Counted from the stretch's first letter, positions 42,701-43,414 are shown. The stretch: DNA of 64,000 nt from Desulfobacteraceae bacterium Eth-SRB1 (GCA_004193555.1 RPGP01000001.1:648156-712155); one strand, 5' to 3'. Notes: a model not told the origin generated them from the letters alone. Numbers and translations: made by a program.

Positions 42701-43414
42701 GTCGGACGTTTGAACCAGCTCCAAATAATAGTCTGAATTAAACCCGTACAAACCGGTAAGATCTGTAAAGATTCCCGTTGAGCTGCCAAAAGTGATGATA
42801 TCAAAGGTATCGCCGATAGTGGGCACAAATTCGTCTAACAACGACACACTGAGCTTTCCGCCGAAATCAGCCTCGCCGGTGACATTCAGTTGATCATATT
42901 CCGTCCCGGCGGTTAAACCGGCCAACTCGATTTCCAGAATACCGTCCGATGTCTGGGCAAATGTGTCTACTGTTTGAGCTCCGGGAGAATAGCCGGGGGC
43001 AACGGTTCCCTCGTTCACCAGATCCAGCGCTGTAACGCCGCTTCCTTTGAGAGTCATATCTCCGGTGACGGTAACCGATGTGTGCAGGGCATCGCTGTAA
43101 GAAATTTGAGAGATATCAATAACAGCGCTGTTTAAAAATTGGGGGTCTGAAGATATGTCAAGTTGCCGGGGTGTTTCCTGATAAGCAGCATTATCCTGAA
43201 GTATTGTCTCGACAATAGCGCCTGTCATATTATCGGCATCATCCAGATCGTTGAAGAGCACATTGCTCACCAGGACTCCGCTTAGTGGATCCGCCGACAA
43301 CAAGACTCTCTGCTCGAGAGTTTCCACGTTAAAAGTGTTCCTGAAGCCTCTTCTTGAACCCGTTTTACGTTTCCTGTTTCTCGCTTTTCTTATGGATTTC
43401 AGAGATTTTCGCAT
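3746..43414 (-). CDS. Giant LEPR-XLL / RTX-type repetitive surface protein (13,222 residues), probable adhesin
   Basis: One uninterrupted 39.7-kb frame encodes a protein of roughly 1.3 MDa. The N-terminus is very basic (MRKSLKSIRKARNRKRK), followed by a LEPR-XLL motif (LEQRVLLS, residues 33-40) that typifies very large surface proteins. It has no Sec signal peptide. In order it holds beta-rich modules with about seven Ca-binding D-x-D/N-x-D-G loops (about residues 270-3300), glycine/aspartate RTX repeats (about 3602-3738), seven 65-residue Gly-Tyr modules (about 4300-4735), an aromatic-rich block (about 6050-6670), about 70-residue beta modules (about 7670-8670), and long filamentous-haemagglutinin-like repeats to the end. 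The C-terminus (DDFEYWIEDVVF) is acidic then hydrophobic, as in type I secretion substrates. AAAGGGG lies about 8 nt before the ATG. The gene sits 153 bp after sapC and overlaps the TolC gene. A role in adhesion or surface-layer formation is inferred. Confidence 0.9.
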   Translation of the reverse strand: MRKSLKSIRKARNRKRKTGSRRGFRNTFNVETLEQRVLLSADPLSGVLVSNVLFNDLDDADNMTGAIVETILQDNAAYQETPRQLDISSDPQFLNSAVIDISQISYSDALHTSVTVTGDMTLKGSGVTALDLVNEGTVAPGYSPGAQTVDTFAQTSDGILEIELAGLTAGTEYDQLNVTGEADFGGKLSVSLLDEFVPTIGDTFDIITFGSSTGIFTDLTGLYGFNSDYYLELVQTSDKLQLVTREIIEGDGFSFISSDLGSKNDTLGMLLNADYLTDQAPTSLTLGGTLDLGSSFYLTGQFSFAQAPTEETVTLNDTETVDVSSVTVGGRDISGFFGVNSDSDTDRFGLSFTDIDFGLALFEPVSLLDTRSWIVAEGSLDGASFLNLSELDFGVGNLSFALDYGLGEDNATVVNLSDPSDTVIVSDGDGELARFDSDGTLGERLDLTGQDITFTLADQVNIAGDFWFSTDNEKLAIAGERVSADFTAADVSVGVADASFGLIASKAGGSVMESSGSLTLEGGDFASVSAEYASIQYNTTNQSYTGYQIGTAGHGYTFGTMDASTDLFEVSAMNMQASIAGAFALSGDFGFKKNGAELNVLSAGANVSMVAGEYQIGVSDASVGLIVSANGRALEAKGGAFAQLGGDVELSAAESEILWKDSATVLTNENKTLETAGLTYTFGDEIVASAAIQEVRVSGAVLNVADFFRAGGTFAFHKSSETLTPSGGVSVLMDILTVGASDLDVFAGINGGTADAAGLALTGAKFALALVSEKTVEKRRWTALKAEAAGAGILGIDGVTVAGNDIDVTVNLAAGDGSVIDFSSETLQVATGVDENVTFDFTGALVQASSQLTIDVENFFNVDGSFAFKKSTDTVMLNSGEQVNVNLLTIGAANVNAFAGLNGGTEDALGFELLNANFALALMADHTAPARKWTALKADVGNVAFVGIDAITVAAADISVEINSKIQPGDAVVDFAAAPLTVTTGPGSEVEFNFAGSRGEITAVQIGRATLAISDYIYVSGGLYFEKSSGLTVDVATGLPSTYPIAMDLSLRTGLGKVQGLSADHSRIEDLAVDTAILSGTDVDIFAGMGPYFIDTNGNGLFDPDETTNSDAWGFALDDIDLGMVLMDSTLAADPDSIIPNLYATQVRWANPLDIDWDYFKFDVDGLQIDLNQGGQWRGGTFAKPHVDFSTSFDEGYLSIPTSGDPIVIDYDRSMIGVSLEHALLNVDDFFQIEGSFAFEKSSGMQVDVATGLPSRLTGEASTLATKLMPFKSNSFLSTDNSRFDDLPVDAISFGAAGVTITVGDPDDPFFELADIDVGFTLMRATKAIDPNQVIPKMYAMRANWPDPLDVDWGFMQLDVDDLTVQMNQGSKWQGLQIAPYIDFVSSFGEEGLELATGGEPIMLDFDRSMIGVDVGHALITIDDFFYIEGGFALEKTGGIAVDIATGFSNTSPEAATTLASLVTKGYVTPLQYSRINNMPMSAFTLGLSDVNLFAGSGPYFVDSDGDGDIDSQDVRDPDAVGLVVENLDLGLAIFNDPDKVVPRLWAISAMTDQVAFTGIDFLTIEANGIEVAANQGKAWNGTQIKPHVDFAGSFGAGGLEVATGGEPVFLDYESSYLGVQVAQATLAIDEFVYVQGGLSFEKGQRHRVTLNSGLTTTDLQMAPTMAALTVAGANVSSDWSTISNIEVEAMTIGMDDVDVFVGYGTPDFDSATQISDQEDLFGLAVSEVDLGLAILIPTKKSLNLPKFTALSATANNFAVVGGEDIFDLSGNNIDVQLNWSAGWQAMPDKRPVVDFVASFGDSGLAIATGGDPVTLDYSEAFIQAEVQDALLAVSEFVYLSGDFAFRRADSNEITVNAGLAGAISGVRANSIELGANNVQAFVGVGGPYRTDTNGDGTVNAEDDINEDAIGLIIDDFDFGMTILTTGTPDILTNPLAALVPKSTKFTALKAHGEQIAFVGFTDVIEFDLNDVNVSVNSSSQQGLVADFSKDGQGNASTGYEIETGGDPVVIDFNNAIMEASVGNAYANVAGIISLQGGFTFQKRMLDAVQFVVPGITEITAPGEALVVAGKDIYAFAGINGPYRTDTNGDGVIDESDPANEDAIGLAIDNLDFALAMVKPALAPGITLPNIDFFSLAATAEFAGLVGTDPFLTLDATDLVFELNAGIMMIGGYPVPSGYIDYSGMEGGELTIPIGSEGDSLGIDFDGMSLRIGLDATIGLFDLFELNAGFDFEFELPKTGSLFPSLNLSALGDMIPDFSGMPDFLMGAIDFVKNLDISIGFDPDFGLTLLGSLDLPDLSLDLGDFVHLQGDFQLNLGETFTGSMNTGLPGETELLGSLLEAALGDTASTVLNGIKSLAGISDDYSRVENVGFKGLSLGAKDVYAFVGYGRPEYVEIEGQPGKLQVVNADDIYGFGMEGLDVGLGIFKANLPEIFNSQNFYSLSAHADAVTTYGFGDVFMVRAQDITVELNQGGELFDGIMSSRADYATSFPAVPDEGRPAGFEIKTGGTPVYLDYTGNELIGLDIGLAEIQVSQFLSLRGSFAFRKGEQYTVGVDLGGLEKIFDEAAELVVDNYVPGQPLPLQVDSMTFGGANLTGFAGIGGPYRYGPDVDNDGLLDNINEGAVGLVIDDVDFGMAIMSPTIAGLIPGAEDQVPKFLSTKAHVGYAGLVGIDEDILSVKAEEVEVNINTFYLPQDPTGGYINAALQLFGPPSINYETSFPDSPEDADGDGVLDTYDEDVNDNGLLDPGEDLNGNNLLEVTEDLNSDGMLALNGLAVPAGGNNAVILDFDEEIIQAKVGYAEINLAGFIQLSASMAFTKRGSETVTLSNGDETTVTSLSIGINDANGFIGMPVGGHGYFYDSTGDGRIDESDATNPDAIGLAIVDLDLGVIVAKELVIGTTSVDVGVYLAAQADIDTVGLVGIDGVTLDARDLNLDLNTGARFSLDIGEITKDEETGAVSFNAGVDVSASLTTIDFSKSTWIDPKDLNNPDDDVVMTGYAIATGNPSEPIVLTYDDQYIRVAGQAELNLFEVVTLTGAFEFEASPTGLTVFVDVDAGIGDPDSFFFESHAMGLLVLGEVEGTVGVAVKLELDRTLNIPDILTSEIKLELNMNAFGKDIVYDVPEEFWVENGGVLDYHSVTISAIPPGKTEAADFYVSMTGSGDLNLLDVLKLKGEFGILFSITDGDQIRAELSVGAIIDMDPLNVGVVGTLGFTNGGLYGSLEATGMGAGNEIIGLDGVFSIAGNFLLQINTTANVQQVKALERNTDGDFTGGFTQIDLAARSFHLAGSSTITIGNMLEMKGAVDILITAEGFEAELDMSLKLGAFGNVDVTGAAAILDTAEGPVFALRAGMHVNLGVDIIGIDAGAILEINTSDTHEYAGVAAGTTFRLALDGALNIFLFEVDFAGEISIKDDIFELNIDHASLNFFNFIDINVSGYIRSDGHFSITGSADISIDLYILELNAGMSLTISDTRFAASAYGSIDVDIDLGLFEIHKTLAGFSGEIDITPASAYLQASVTVCGISISGDYMWRWGAPPVISHQVGDTVYIHMGDTSGRYGGGDKYDKIVNETCNINQLDDGGIEVRSLGEKNVYYGVNTIIANGGSGNDSFMVSPTVTAELLFDGGEGDDFFVINGGSATSVIYGGTGDDTFTGGAASGVHYYGQGGDDRFVGSDQAEYIDMGIGTNTIFAAGGDDTIRSDQGSNTVDTGGGDNTILVGGDGYLKVVGGSGYDELILDSFASAAALQLNDHQFRYNNRIIDFDDTLDRVIINDTAALTTLISGAGADWGATDLQLDASGVVDVSNAILTAPEALVSVKAAGIDGVIYTELKELTVVNTGSGVYSDIVVRELNDLSVVDDGRANGGLYTSQGTIDVRLSTREALFSLDSGVISTASEGGGILIYADDVDFRSGEDKVIGTGALTLRSAYLDQNYRIGAAGQSTYGRDYSIAGATGYFELGMRDLAAFRDGFSQVTVGHNDNDNVFMAIGDVEDKDVGLFHFNSKLTDRAMFTADSIKVMGDVQSTDYLAFEGRLMEVQNKNVQDPMGPADSGISAKDVRIDLTEQMVLSGWVKGDDRVTIDVQGSTGENVIVGYGAEANGFTADQGSALYTINDASEVTVTTSASIISATGIFAMGEGSAVVMDAGTGMTILEGAEVSVQENNSTVTLSAVDYIHLNSGSAVLAGAHFVYEGSTPVPVKDGDNTSITINTAGELKLSGSVTANGTLNITAGDTFNSFADYFDTLPGKTLAETADSEKIAAIITALNSGSINADDLRARAIFTENNIDLENTGVAATSIANFTPFSSLSDAAKNQIAESLGYTVYTDGVFYNSDAPEGLRFTTEFAEGVNSDGYTAYEDAVYFNSDASEGKRFVTGFIQGEAPDYTNALIDWGEVEVPEVSATFEQLTAAQKEMVAQSLGYDTDDGIDFFNYNAPMGKKLVTTFTQGSAVDYSNADIYWGDAGAPAADASFSSLTNVQKKMVAYALGYDVYEGTTYYNPVASADLQFVKTLTDGSVYFAIDGIDWGGVRPPAGDATFEDLTPAQRAIVADTLGYAVYDHQMFYNPAAEEGRQILTAPLQGTDYQNTGIVWGELDEPADDVTFEQLNPAQQELVLEQTGYRRFNGVIYHDAEAAIPAKAFVLTFAEGTDYQNATVNWSDVDIPAAGTAFEDMTAAQQFRILDQSGYTRYDTTVYYKVGAGDNELMTSFTEGVDYFNSNLDTPAAETNRWVIDDGQNRYMAYALDEEGDGVIDKIQVQDPHVLLGQRGYGFLLTGTVTTLDDGHGFTVASADDVIVRGNINLLGADADLVIQSDTWVYWEGEANVTGDIIIKGGVALDGTDLGGANNRPGSDVDGVSVYTHAASTLNTTTAGTAITIDGGRDVILAARAVAGGVIGESGITWSGDDSTVSVSAGERIYVNTVLAAAKSVTLTTSKTPGANDAGSGVVLTSAGGLTAAGLTSDNSGGVVNIDAVGGASLMGTVLSGGRMDQVFDAQGNLESETITWYEEDSRIVIHSTGQLYLGGMTETESGGSTEIGATIRANDYIELYGGVSNDGIGVKMPGAARVATANPDGRIVIHAVQDAEIYGQLVAGGEVVDNYDAAGSFLGSTLNTYDGDSAITIEADGQIRLGRDLLAGALIDVRGGKGSGTPTEEDPWADEGIVVGGNVQLKTWQENSSITLSASGDMSVLAPAWTQELTADGFAEFADGHISGDAGFRLTVDLGTHVVSAEITLIAGDTDDNNGLGYLKDDLQTAIEATEFTVIESLSGTPAVESTQNLDETQIEVGLNDGRLMLRGNYEFTVAEITEGSAERLGFNHAQLADGATSGRGYAIDAAKSGSVVNIGKADAPGGTISVSGWVRGYDAVNLYSGTYADGDQAVQLSSTGMIETLSGGMTLNPSGATVLEGDLVARGRYADIVINASDTLLLKGDLTAQRDILITAGTEETSGEMSLETYGTSTFTSLDTGGRIILTGLNDVLINSTIGKDNPGLALLQIGSTSGALTVAHESGWLETGALLVLSGNDIDLAGVVKSNVFTPATYDYEVTVTATSDVNLHGDLDLTGSMLVKAVDDINIYNTALLIDAAGQSLKLDAGDAVSIGSAGAVAAGIEASDETGAVMSADALLEIKAGGMVTVDKDAQLYSQASGSRITIRSTDLDVIGSVRAGASYDAAGTFNWTGTQSVVDINVAGDVNIGNADTGGNLAATGTVSVKAGANTSGVGIYQSQASAIRADATGEGTWTTEEAADVDGQVNLRADGDVQLHGLITAGDIGADIAITSLSQVLIDGLITAGDTLNISGGTDSSRIGVLINTLILDETTGEYVSGGTLDTVAGGTISIVSIDGVAIEGVIGQRDPLGAAKVGLLDIRSTGGDVTVLRNVDVRDHVSITGGAVSVLAGSYVYATGADSDVYMNARTNLTISGALDSSTEAIVKGDKLVHLVGPTVEVNGIVQAGIDDLGNADGRVLFNAGSVLKIAGFVKSNDRIDLNAGVNMNWTRAQMESLISRSDLSGGSITISGQGLLDALGAITINAGGDVVLNADPGVSGTREVSIPVYTTVSETIDVVTGYQQVSAGQIEVPEISWVQTEITEQVGTEKVVVGSEYHTMDVTLEQTGYYNPNAPAGAKFREILVEGIDYLNSQVNWDNAGTEALPDRTAELVVDFAPDKDNKTHYKGFTELNDAQRWAVLNHTGYMPLYQFNYSNPETKKTLNGNTTTTAWAPEWAGNAQTVYHVDVDGWRDKYIEMPSGAQEDVLRVVSQGTPQYLTGDTTLNGENTDGTWNTISEEANPTGELVGQYKDESNVTYKQDRSDYYYPVNGYPGGYWRYYYPYSKGATAWINDQGGPHSANEDGEARWAVSYDTGTGKRIFEIADRSSDNLLERDPNWEWEQTEMEHAYADVLNSNYSYNSGAIDVDALDEFQLGRFTDHINAPDTYVDTMAQDTLTLTLNSSSTRGSQWAFNFKYWGPWVGKVGHWVDNDDGSGWRSSWDEEEDVPEFMVRTLYKEVGESVYEDTWALNIICEAGSGNDAYDYWHSYNMTSATYDYWNGVYEWIIGENDYRAGGEANGGYGDDLRIWVSMTDEKSKTMTETYQDYDYHWTSDWHDIYDRRIKLGYQMVTMNEDIYDYRPVYQTTVKDVMVVNMKDVTVWKSEPVIQQQTVLRTVETTEDATTRAYGEFTGESIKGGSITIDSGADVRLSGKLTATNILDIDAEALLQVKGGVIDSQTVTSTLSAATVDLHAGSNLFVGDSGKIEATGNVTLDSSQDINLGGEVSPTVNALITADRNISLSGSVNAATITLNAGYGVSKDGGITGDEETRLIASEGDITLTTGEYGGNILLTNATLTASGEGAKVDLSAPGGYIRQVKQDASAGDVTTTLATGAITADLVKATADIGMILNTKTASVDLSLTGLGDIDLNNSGDVDLTSVITSDGSVTVNNFGDLTATLVKTLGSSDRNDIDLTTCEVGNGAAMVVKTLQTGARGDITLNVQGAITQSGGVLTADELSVTVSGAIALTTQVNALSIKTNHAGDVSVSQESRDVILKDVDITDGDFTLTAEGNVDMADVRLSSNKDENDINVTASGDILVRYASAGIYLESEAEKPEIKDAVGNPVTYTTVSSTGDITLTAGGQIAETSIDEGVDLVANTLTLVAETGITGLEIAVNSLDAQTTSGNIELVEYDGYIEKVAGMDVVQATTATGGSSLASLTAENELRVGAGGHITADTIRLTSTDASVVVENPTSGDSLTYTKGVAFVAENVVSLYRFFNAPDLMEYRAGNYFLFGVHNDNPELDTTTRLLPDTLSSDTLILETGGTLSLDGFLTAGTRLELVAGEDVILNGTISVKAGDADGKIDQFIILAKGEHNVTKSFDFNNDGDRDDIISEADAAIDFNNDGDLLDTIIESAVPQPTGFINVQVNQLPASNFELRAKNDIYVDLDSGLTLTGFVGGLSGYDSARNVTLDINGTLTVQGGIVAADAANGHLQLIATSITADGASVFIADDLDVLATNGVQLNTLVKSISVESTLSGDILINEATGLTVDLIVVQDGTIEINAGADLYVRDVRNVASGDDIVIKSGADLYVDYVESATAEGAQKTAGSVTVDAKGTLYEWEAQIRDDDGHITGYAYDQTAADLYGFTVAVNGTTSHAPLVLSDPSISGVGDEIEVRYIAESGGLTTGPTTVNQLGLFVSSGNIVNISVATITPAGSDAKQIDQVSFGNVMGADYSYSVTLNGTDYSVRPGDTVNDKIVTAEWSSVLAALEYQLESSSAVTVDVDTAYRRLTLTGASDNISFTLNAASVDQVLAGTVPDAVINDGSFADQTAGSSAAQVSDLAFGGANPAADTIYTVVVNDHAYSARAGDNHLISITGADAANISLETLAPVDGVAGVEINDADIADPAYDRTIDLTGISVVEDKVYTVTIAGTDFTYTAASGNALADIASALATAINNNDSYTAASAGNQINVTDGAGIVAISVTLESGVDGSATINDPDIADPGHDRTIDLNSVAVVESGAYVVTVVGTYFTYIAQASDGLSNIATGLATLITADTNYTAASADNTITISSGAGTSAISMTATAPIAGTEAVSLSSTTEAGRVLDISSLAAVNNGAYTVIIDGNTLTYTADGSATLTEVTNGLASQINAHASYSATARNATGLAQTWSDVLGELKTQIEAGEAVTATVTAAEGKMTLTADVVNTPFTIDATGVTSVSAVERGGSLSSQFADVSAKQESLIDFGDFTFAAGDTFTVIIDEESYSVLAKLVGDPEALMTWSQLLTDLKTAIEAGNNVDVTVDATEHTLTLVANTNNTPFTVDAVLMSNKTDVTDNGAMATTPAGVDRPQINTVIFDDFTLENGQTFTIRINDSDYTTTIGEDGVTASWSSALSDLTAKINDGEAITATSVRTIDLSGVTPANNTAYSVTIEGTTFNYTTDDSATKSELAAQLQIAIQNDDATHYTATVDNNVIMISGVAAAGTVSTAIPDAVAGTAASALSLKADVDNTAFTVDAVTVTYDSIATVSGASSTKHIQDVGTAVSQVSELTFPATAESGVTYTVTIGANSYAVKAGDIVNGSEVTADWDSILGALKYKIDPDVVTATVSNNTLALTADVSNTAFTVNASARDENTSNPDPIVGDYVLIVPDRDSGSFGMSATGSLTVVNLPTNDGESITLSAGNDLVIVSAIDVGTSGSVELTAGQGLTLGGKVTAGSLDVTVADDLTITSEVGTMQVTITGSGDLTVFQTGALNTLTVTNIAMAGGNVSLVADGDISIGSITGTAGDISITSRAGDINITSLNSAGDVVLSAVAGSVTAGTSDENSIEADTLDIIAKGAISVYEKDGVTIDRIESTDDAAVNVTSGGAMTINGAITATLGNTVTLTTTAGALNLNQAITTAAGSVTLSAADGMVLSEQADITSTSGNLTLNAGSGTLTMTGETFVNAGSGLIDLDAAGDITLGKLSTTNAGDLTITSAGGAVLDGGDNPADIIAPDATLVISAQAGVGSGDALETQVANLNIINTISGDIAIEETDGIVLSQITQQLAGDIEIFTHNGAITIEGTGVSTTTGSVDLYAGGVGGIMTLNADIATTGGSVAITAEDGDVTLAAGIRIAGAGDISIRVPHGALLNDHTAVGWRTVGANFDPEIDWAMRRGKFTVNETDGGIKTAYIESYEESSHIANGQFLRNPGGPYLQTIGGALTIAARDEVGETYGDFLFSPLSIVVDAVTLSVTSSERANVSVIATGDVEMVAADTTVTGSKGGSTGVSTLTGEQTISDPVDASGEDITILANDVQIDDTLRSAGALLTIAPLDPSRPILLGDLVFGSPLQLVESKLLCLSIDELSNLQNGFSRIIIGGDESRSIIYVGDTTGTAPVILYDTLVLKAPVLGGEIYINQDLTLLDHSSLYVDGSGHTTVMSADTTTTDDVIILDSVEVDGNITVTAGTDGTGSIQLGDQSSHTLEGDGDLSYDYLSLAAAGTVKIQGSVGLTDPLEGLTITGTPGYNATDVTFFNEVNVNGDLTINATGTVTFNQSLCLTGDGNLTITGASLVVFEKGVSLTGGGDIFIEGDEINFKGGEGSVIGTGTLSLRPTTVGLNIEVASPPWEDTGYLNIDNSEIKSFANGFSKIIIGRQEGATTTYLADTHADNDAGQVRLGAIQQSQQYTFRDAIEIYGSTVVVEDFESSYYTFMVDGTINLDGHSGITIYNRIEAKNNDMVLYSDVGKIWQKDATNNLDLVSSEPLRASDLNVEAGAGIELPWAQINSLTALNDGDDDINIGITAHNTTLDLGGDIQIDKIAQTSAAHSGDIILTTEAGSITVASSGVGVTTAGTGGITLTAGGSGKTIDIDDVITATTGSTTLTADGNITNTAVISATGAGAITLDSNSSSILQQANVTSAGGLVWFEAAAAITQSDGVIARSTIDSDDTGAVKFDAGTGITLSIIEADGTMELIARDGAITDGLTDDSPNLNGETALTTLTATAGIGVGATPIQTRIAGLAASNTISGGLFIREATALRITGDSSFAVDLSGSDADMSIVTVDGGIVVEKGIRSTATTGTEGQIGNFLLQSGESSGEDTAADIDVRADITSTSGSISMISVDDIIVNDQHDGSATKVQTSADGQTIELKANAAITLEASAQLLTSNGNVRLESTAGSATLGIISVGTGSVGIKAGGSIFDAQADDSSTPRTTNILAAGLRLDAGTDIGTGSAVLETQVTTLAANAAAGGVFLNEKDSLSAGSIDALSVNRVSTTGTTTPSSDAAALNGVTAGGNGAFTLTAGGGLTIDQAVTTTGSGNVRIDATGTLGLNAAIDAGSGHITVLATGAITQAAAGDLSTTGGTIDVESTGNTIAMVDGAVSQTNGDNIRYKASGSITVGALDGRTATGRTGGGVTDQGNWGAVSIVSGGSIFDNSTEAGSLIDIYANELRLNATTALGASGNHLETEVAKASANAGTGGIFTTESTDIIIGQTAAVTVKRVGVDGTTLTDTTDAIQSDLTSGGALVLQTTDGNIETLSTGIITATSNLLIKAVGGTSDITLNADLTSTGGNISVNAGRDILQTADITANSDAKTIDLIAGHDITMADSTSTAGTDGNILLLATAGDITIETLTAGTGNVSVTATAGDIIDQDADADTGVDITATGLILKAGSGIGTGANHIETTVTTLTANAGGDGLFITETDGVTVDTLTVNVNRVDETATATATTYTAQEDLTTSADGHIVLTSGALTIINGGSDTTGVAAAGVGNVLLNVTGVLNIDAAIDAGSGHITVLATGAITQAAAGDLSTTGGTIDVESTGSTIDMADSAVSQTNGKNIRYKASGDVTVGQLDARTTADRDAGVLTNQATWGAVSVISGGSILDNTETAVDVYANELRINATTGAGQSDNHLETEAAKASAVAGTGGIFTTESTDITIGQTAAVMVKRVGVDGTTLMDTTDAVQSDLISAGALVLTTTAGSITTLSTGAVTATGNLLVKAGGETSDITLGAALTNTAAGGNISLNAGQDILQNADITANSGAKTIDLIAGHDITMADGTSTAGTDGNILLLATAGDITIETLTAGTGDVSVTATAGDILDQDVNGDSEVDITAAGLVLKAGSGIGAGANHLETTVTTLTANAGGDGLFITESDGVTVDSQTVNVNRVDETATATPTTYEAQEDLTASADGNIVLVSNTGDLVVSDEVTAVGAGNILLKANAGVITQNNAIDGGSGHISLSANTSIAQKANITTTGSGTIEVLAGTSIVMDDGTTTSAAANIRYAATTTISIGAISTTSDVSLSAASITDSGTNDTDITADELLLKTTGVADGNGAGTRANHLELAVAKLAADVDGTGAGGLFVTEANGIVIDTVSDIAITRMAVDATTSTITDIGFSDLDSAGHLVLVTTAGPITVNEGDGDDTGIKATGNLLLKAVGATSDITLNADLTSTGGNISVDAGQDILQNADIAASTSGKTIDLVAGRHITMANAISTTSTDGNILLLAGTDITIETLTAGTGNVSITATAGDILDQDVNGDSEVDITAAGLVLKAGSGIGAGANHLETTVTTLTANAGGDGLFITESDGVTVDSQTVNVNRVDETATATPTTYEAQEDLTASADGNIVLVSNTGDLVVSDEVTAVGAGNILLKANAGVITQNNAIDGGSGHISLSANTSIAQKANITTTGSGTIEVLAGTSIVMDDGTTTSAAANIRYAATTTISIGAISTTSDVSLSAASITDSGTNDTDITADELLLKTTGVADGNGAGTRANHLELAVAKLAADVDGTGAGGLFVTEANGIVIDTVSDIAITRMAVDATTSTITDIGFSDLDSAGHLVLVTTAGPITVNEGDGDDTGIKATGNLLLKAVGATSDITLNADLTSTGGNISVDAGQDILQNADIAATTSGKTIDLIAGRYITMADSATTQTIAGNIRYGAAGNITIGTIDARTAADRAGDTLTAQATWGAVSFVSGASILDTTGTAVDVYASELRLHAATAIGESGNHLETEVAKASAGAGAGGFFATQSTDITIGQTAAVTVNRVKTDGTVTGSTQTDFAQSDLTSGGALVLTTAAGSITTLSTGIITAISNLLIKAVGATSDITLNADLTSTGGNISMDAGQDILQNADITVDTSAKTIDLTAGRHITMADGTSTASTDGKILLMAGTDITIESLTAGTANVSVTATAGNIIDLDANGDTEVDITAAGVKLTAGTGIGTAGNHIETTVDTVNANSGASGLYITESNAVIVDTLTVQVNRVDIAAADAETTYTAQSDLTTESNGSIVLVATNGGIILNDGTNGNTDGKTVSANGSGNILINANTSGSDITVNADISSDTGHITLKAADAINVSAAVEIGTAITGTISLDAEAGAIMMAGTSSATATGSSLRLNAATDITVGNLTATNVSLVADTGTIVNATGSTTNVAAANLRIAADDAIGATDRHLTTAVDTLTALSTGTTTAGIYINETDAVTVGSVAVSVTEFNADATMTDIDDTAQADLITGNNGNIVLITTDGSIVLNDGDTNGYAVSANGTGNVLIQAQGAGSDVTANVDVISGTGAITMLAGRSLIFAAAADVTTTSFGDIDIETGAGSITQADGSRFTTTYGNVRLLAAQDVNLAGIETEYDVSITATDGSILDNGDTHVDVTAYALRLSAGTGIGTLGVGANGLDTTVEAVSARATSGGINLIETDDIFVGDVVVSVEKVNVTGNTATATDTTQSDLRTTSGNGSIVLRAFDGYISLTEGTATANDGALSADGSGNVLISASETVIANADILSGSGNVTVLAGSLVDFKADADIRTGGTGAIDIEAGTGQIRQNTTSLLSAGTGGIQLLAQTDATIGDIETGGNVSITATTGLITVATGINAAGDISLVTSETSEGTATDSDITLNAIVTSTGTIAVSASDNINQNADITITAGAGGIDLTASSDIVMANNTTSLTNNGNIEYTAGNDISAVSLDAGSGTIELTATAGDIHQTGTIDALTITIEAGDDIEMAVDAVTSSASGSVLYDAGNNIEVATINADGGGVTLKAGSAGEITDSANDNSVNVTADALNIIGHGVMSRVVTADSQVMAQMKQEAIETKADKIFVAEYDQSPAKMDVQIGRKATGILRDAEGWSVQFVNEGFFVPTLTYNELNDIEKPSSISGIADWEYTKEINYQLLNHLAANSELLRRLTTTQAQGTVQSADLGKIYERDDYSAGSVRSFSIDMDESGESSVDPLILDVLAINDPSMMPTFGTAAWEQNTVTDDFEYWIEDVVF
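5400..13000 (-). repeat. About twelve long C-terminal repeats (about 215 residues each) inside giant gene
   Basis: Each unit carries the signature L-x-L-x-A-G-x-G-I-G-x-x-x-N-H-L-E-T-x-V (for example LVLKAGSGIGAGANHLETTV). That is followed by G-[GL]-[LI]-[FY]-[IV]-T-E-x-x-x-[VI] and by V-x-V-N-R-V. Between signatures lie beta-helix-like stretches rich in TSTGGNISVNAG and TAxTGDI. These resemble the repeat texture of filamentous-haemagglutinin-type beta helices. The units run close to the C-terminal secretion region and are the most homogenised part of the gene. Confidence 0.75.
7831..10267 (-). repeat. Near-perfect 1.1-kb direct repeat (recent tandem duplication, period 1,299 bp)
   Basis: Bases 7831-8968 recur at 9130-10267. 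I found no difference in the stretches I compared line by line. The first mismatches are at 7830/9129 and 8969/10268. Identity is lower but still visible just outside. The period of 1,299 bp is exactly 433 codons, so the frame is kept and two 215-residue units were added (residues about 11,050-11,429 and 11,483-11,862). The other units in the array are much more diverged, so this is a recent event or a repeat-driven assembly artefact. Confidence 0.92.
17520..20400 (-). repeat. Array of about 70-residue beta modules inside giant gene
   Basis: Modules recur with a core such as YTVTIAGTDFTYTAASGNAL, then a helix-like A-x-x-L-A-x-x-I-N segment, then a strand ending in Y-x-A. A related variant alternates YSVxxGD, W-x-S-x-L-x-x-L and TLTADxxNTxFTVDA. 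About a dozen are visible between 20,400 and 17,520. The composition is almost free of Gly-rich RTX units and of Cys. No enzymatic motif is visible, so a structural role is the simplest reading. Confidence 0.65.
23400..25270 (-). other. Aromatic-rich, non-repetitive block inside giant gene
   Basis: About 610 residues rich in Tyr and Trp interrupt the low-complexity beta repeats. Examples of the texture are SDYYYPVNGYPGGYWRYYYP, DYWHSYNMTSATYDYWNGVY and HWTSDWHDIYDRRIKLGY. The first part holds a diverged Gly-Tyr module. The last part runs through YDYRPVYQTTVKDVMVVNMK into VWKSEPVIQQQTVLRTVE. Only one Cys is visible. It reads like a folded domain carried on the rod, possibly a ligand-binding tip, but I recognise no family. 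Confidence 0.6.
29210..30520 (-). repeat. Seven tandem Gly-Tyr modules of about 65 residues (inside giant gene)
   Basis: Seven consecutive units share the pattern L-T-x-A-Q-[KQ]-x-x-[IV]-x-x-x-x-G-Y-x-x-Y-x-x-x-x-[FY]-[YF]-N, then an F-x-x-G-x-D-Y-x-N-x-x-[IV]-x-W segment, then a Pro/Ala linker. Examples of the helix are FEQLTAAQKEMVAQSLGY and FEDLTPAQRAIVADTLGY. A diverged further copy is present near 24,850-25,100 (FTELNDAQRWAVLNHTGY). I do not recognise the family. The predicted helix plus aromatic strands makes it distinct from the surrounding beta repeats. Confidence 0.8.
32203..32612 (-). repeat. RTX (haemolysin-type calcium-binding) block inside giant gene
   Basis: About 135 residues rich in G-G-x-G-x-D units are visible (GGSGNDSF, GGEGDDFF, GGTGDDTF, GQGGDDRF, GGGDNTIL, GGSGYDEL). 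These are the nonapeptide repeats that form Ca-binding beta rolls in type I-secreted proteins. Here the block sits about a quarter of the way into the protein rather than near the C-terminus, so it probably separates the N-terminal rod from the later repeat regions. Confidence 0.85.
33500..42600 (-). repeat. N-terminal beta-rich modules with Ca-binding loops (inside giant gene)
   Basis: About fifteen related modules of 150-220 residues recur. Each has a core resembling F-[x]-x-x-G-[GS]-F-A-F-x-K followed by a short beta pair (for example IEGSFAFEKSSGMQVDVATG). Most also carry a block ending in AIGLxIxDxDxGxxI. Many contain a Ca-binding loop just before that block, such as DTNGDGTVNAEDD near 37,730, DSDGDGDIDSQDV near 38,890 and DSTGDGRIDESDA near 34,810. 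Near 35,100-35,240 several such loops follow one another (DADGDGVLDTYDED, then DVNDNGLLDPGED, then DLNGNNLLEVTED). The pattern suggests a Ca-stabilised rod. Boundaries are approximate. Confidence 0.75.
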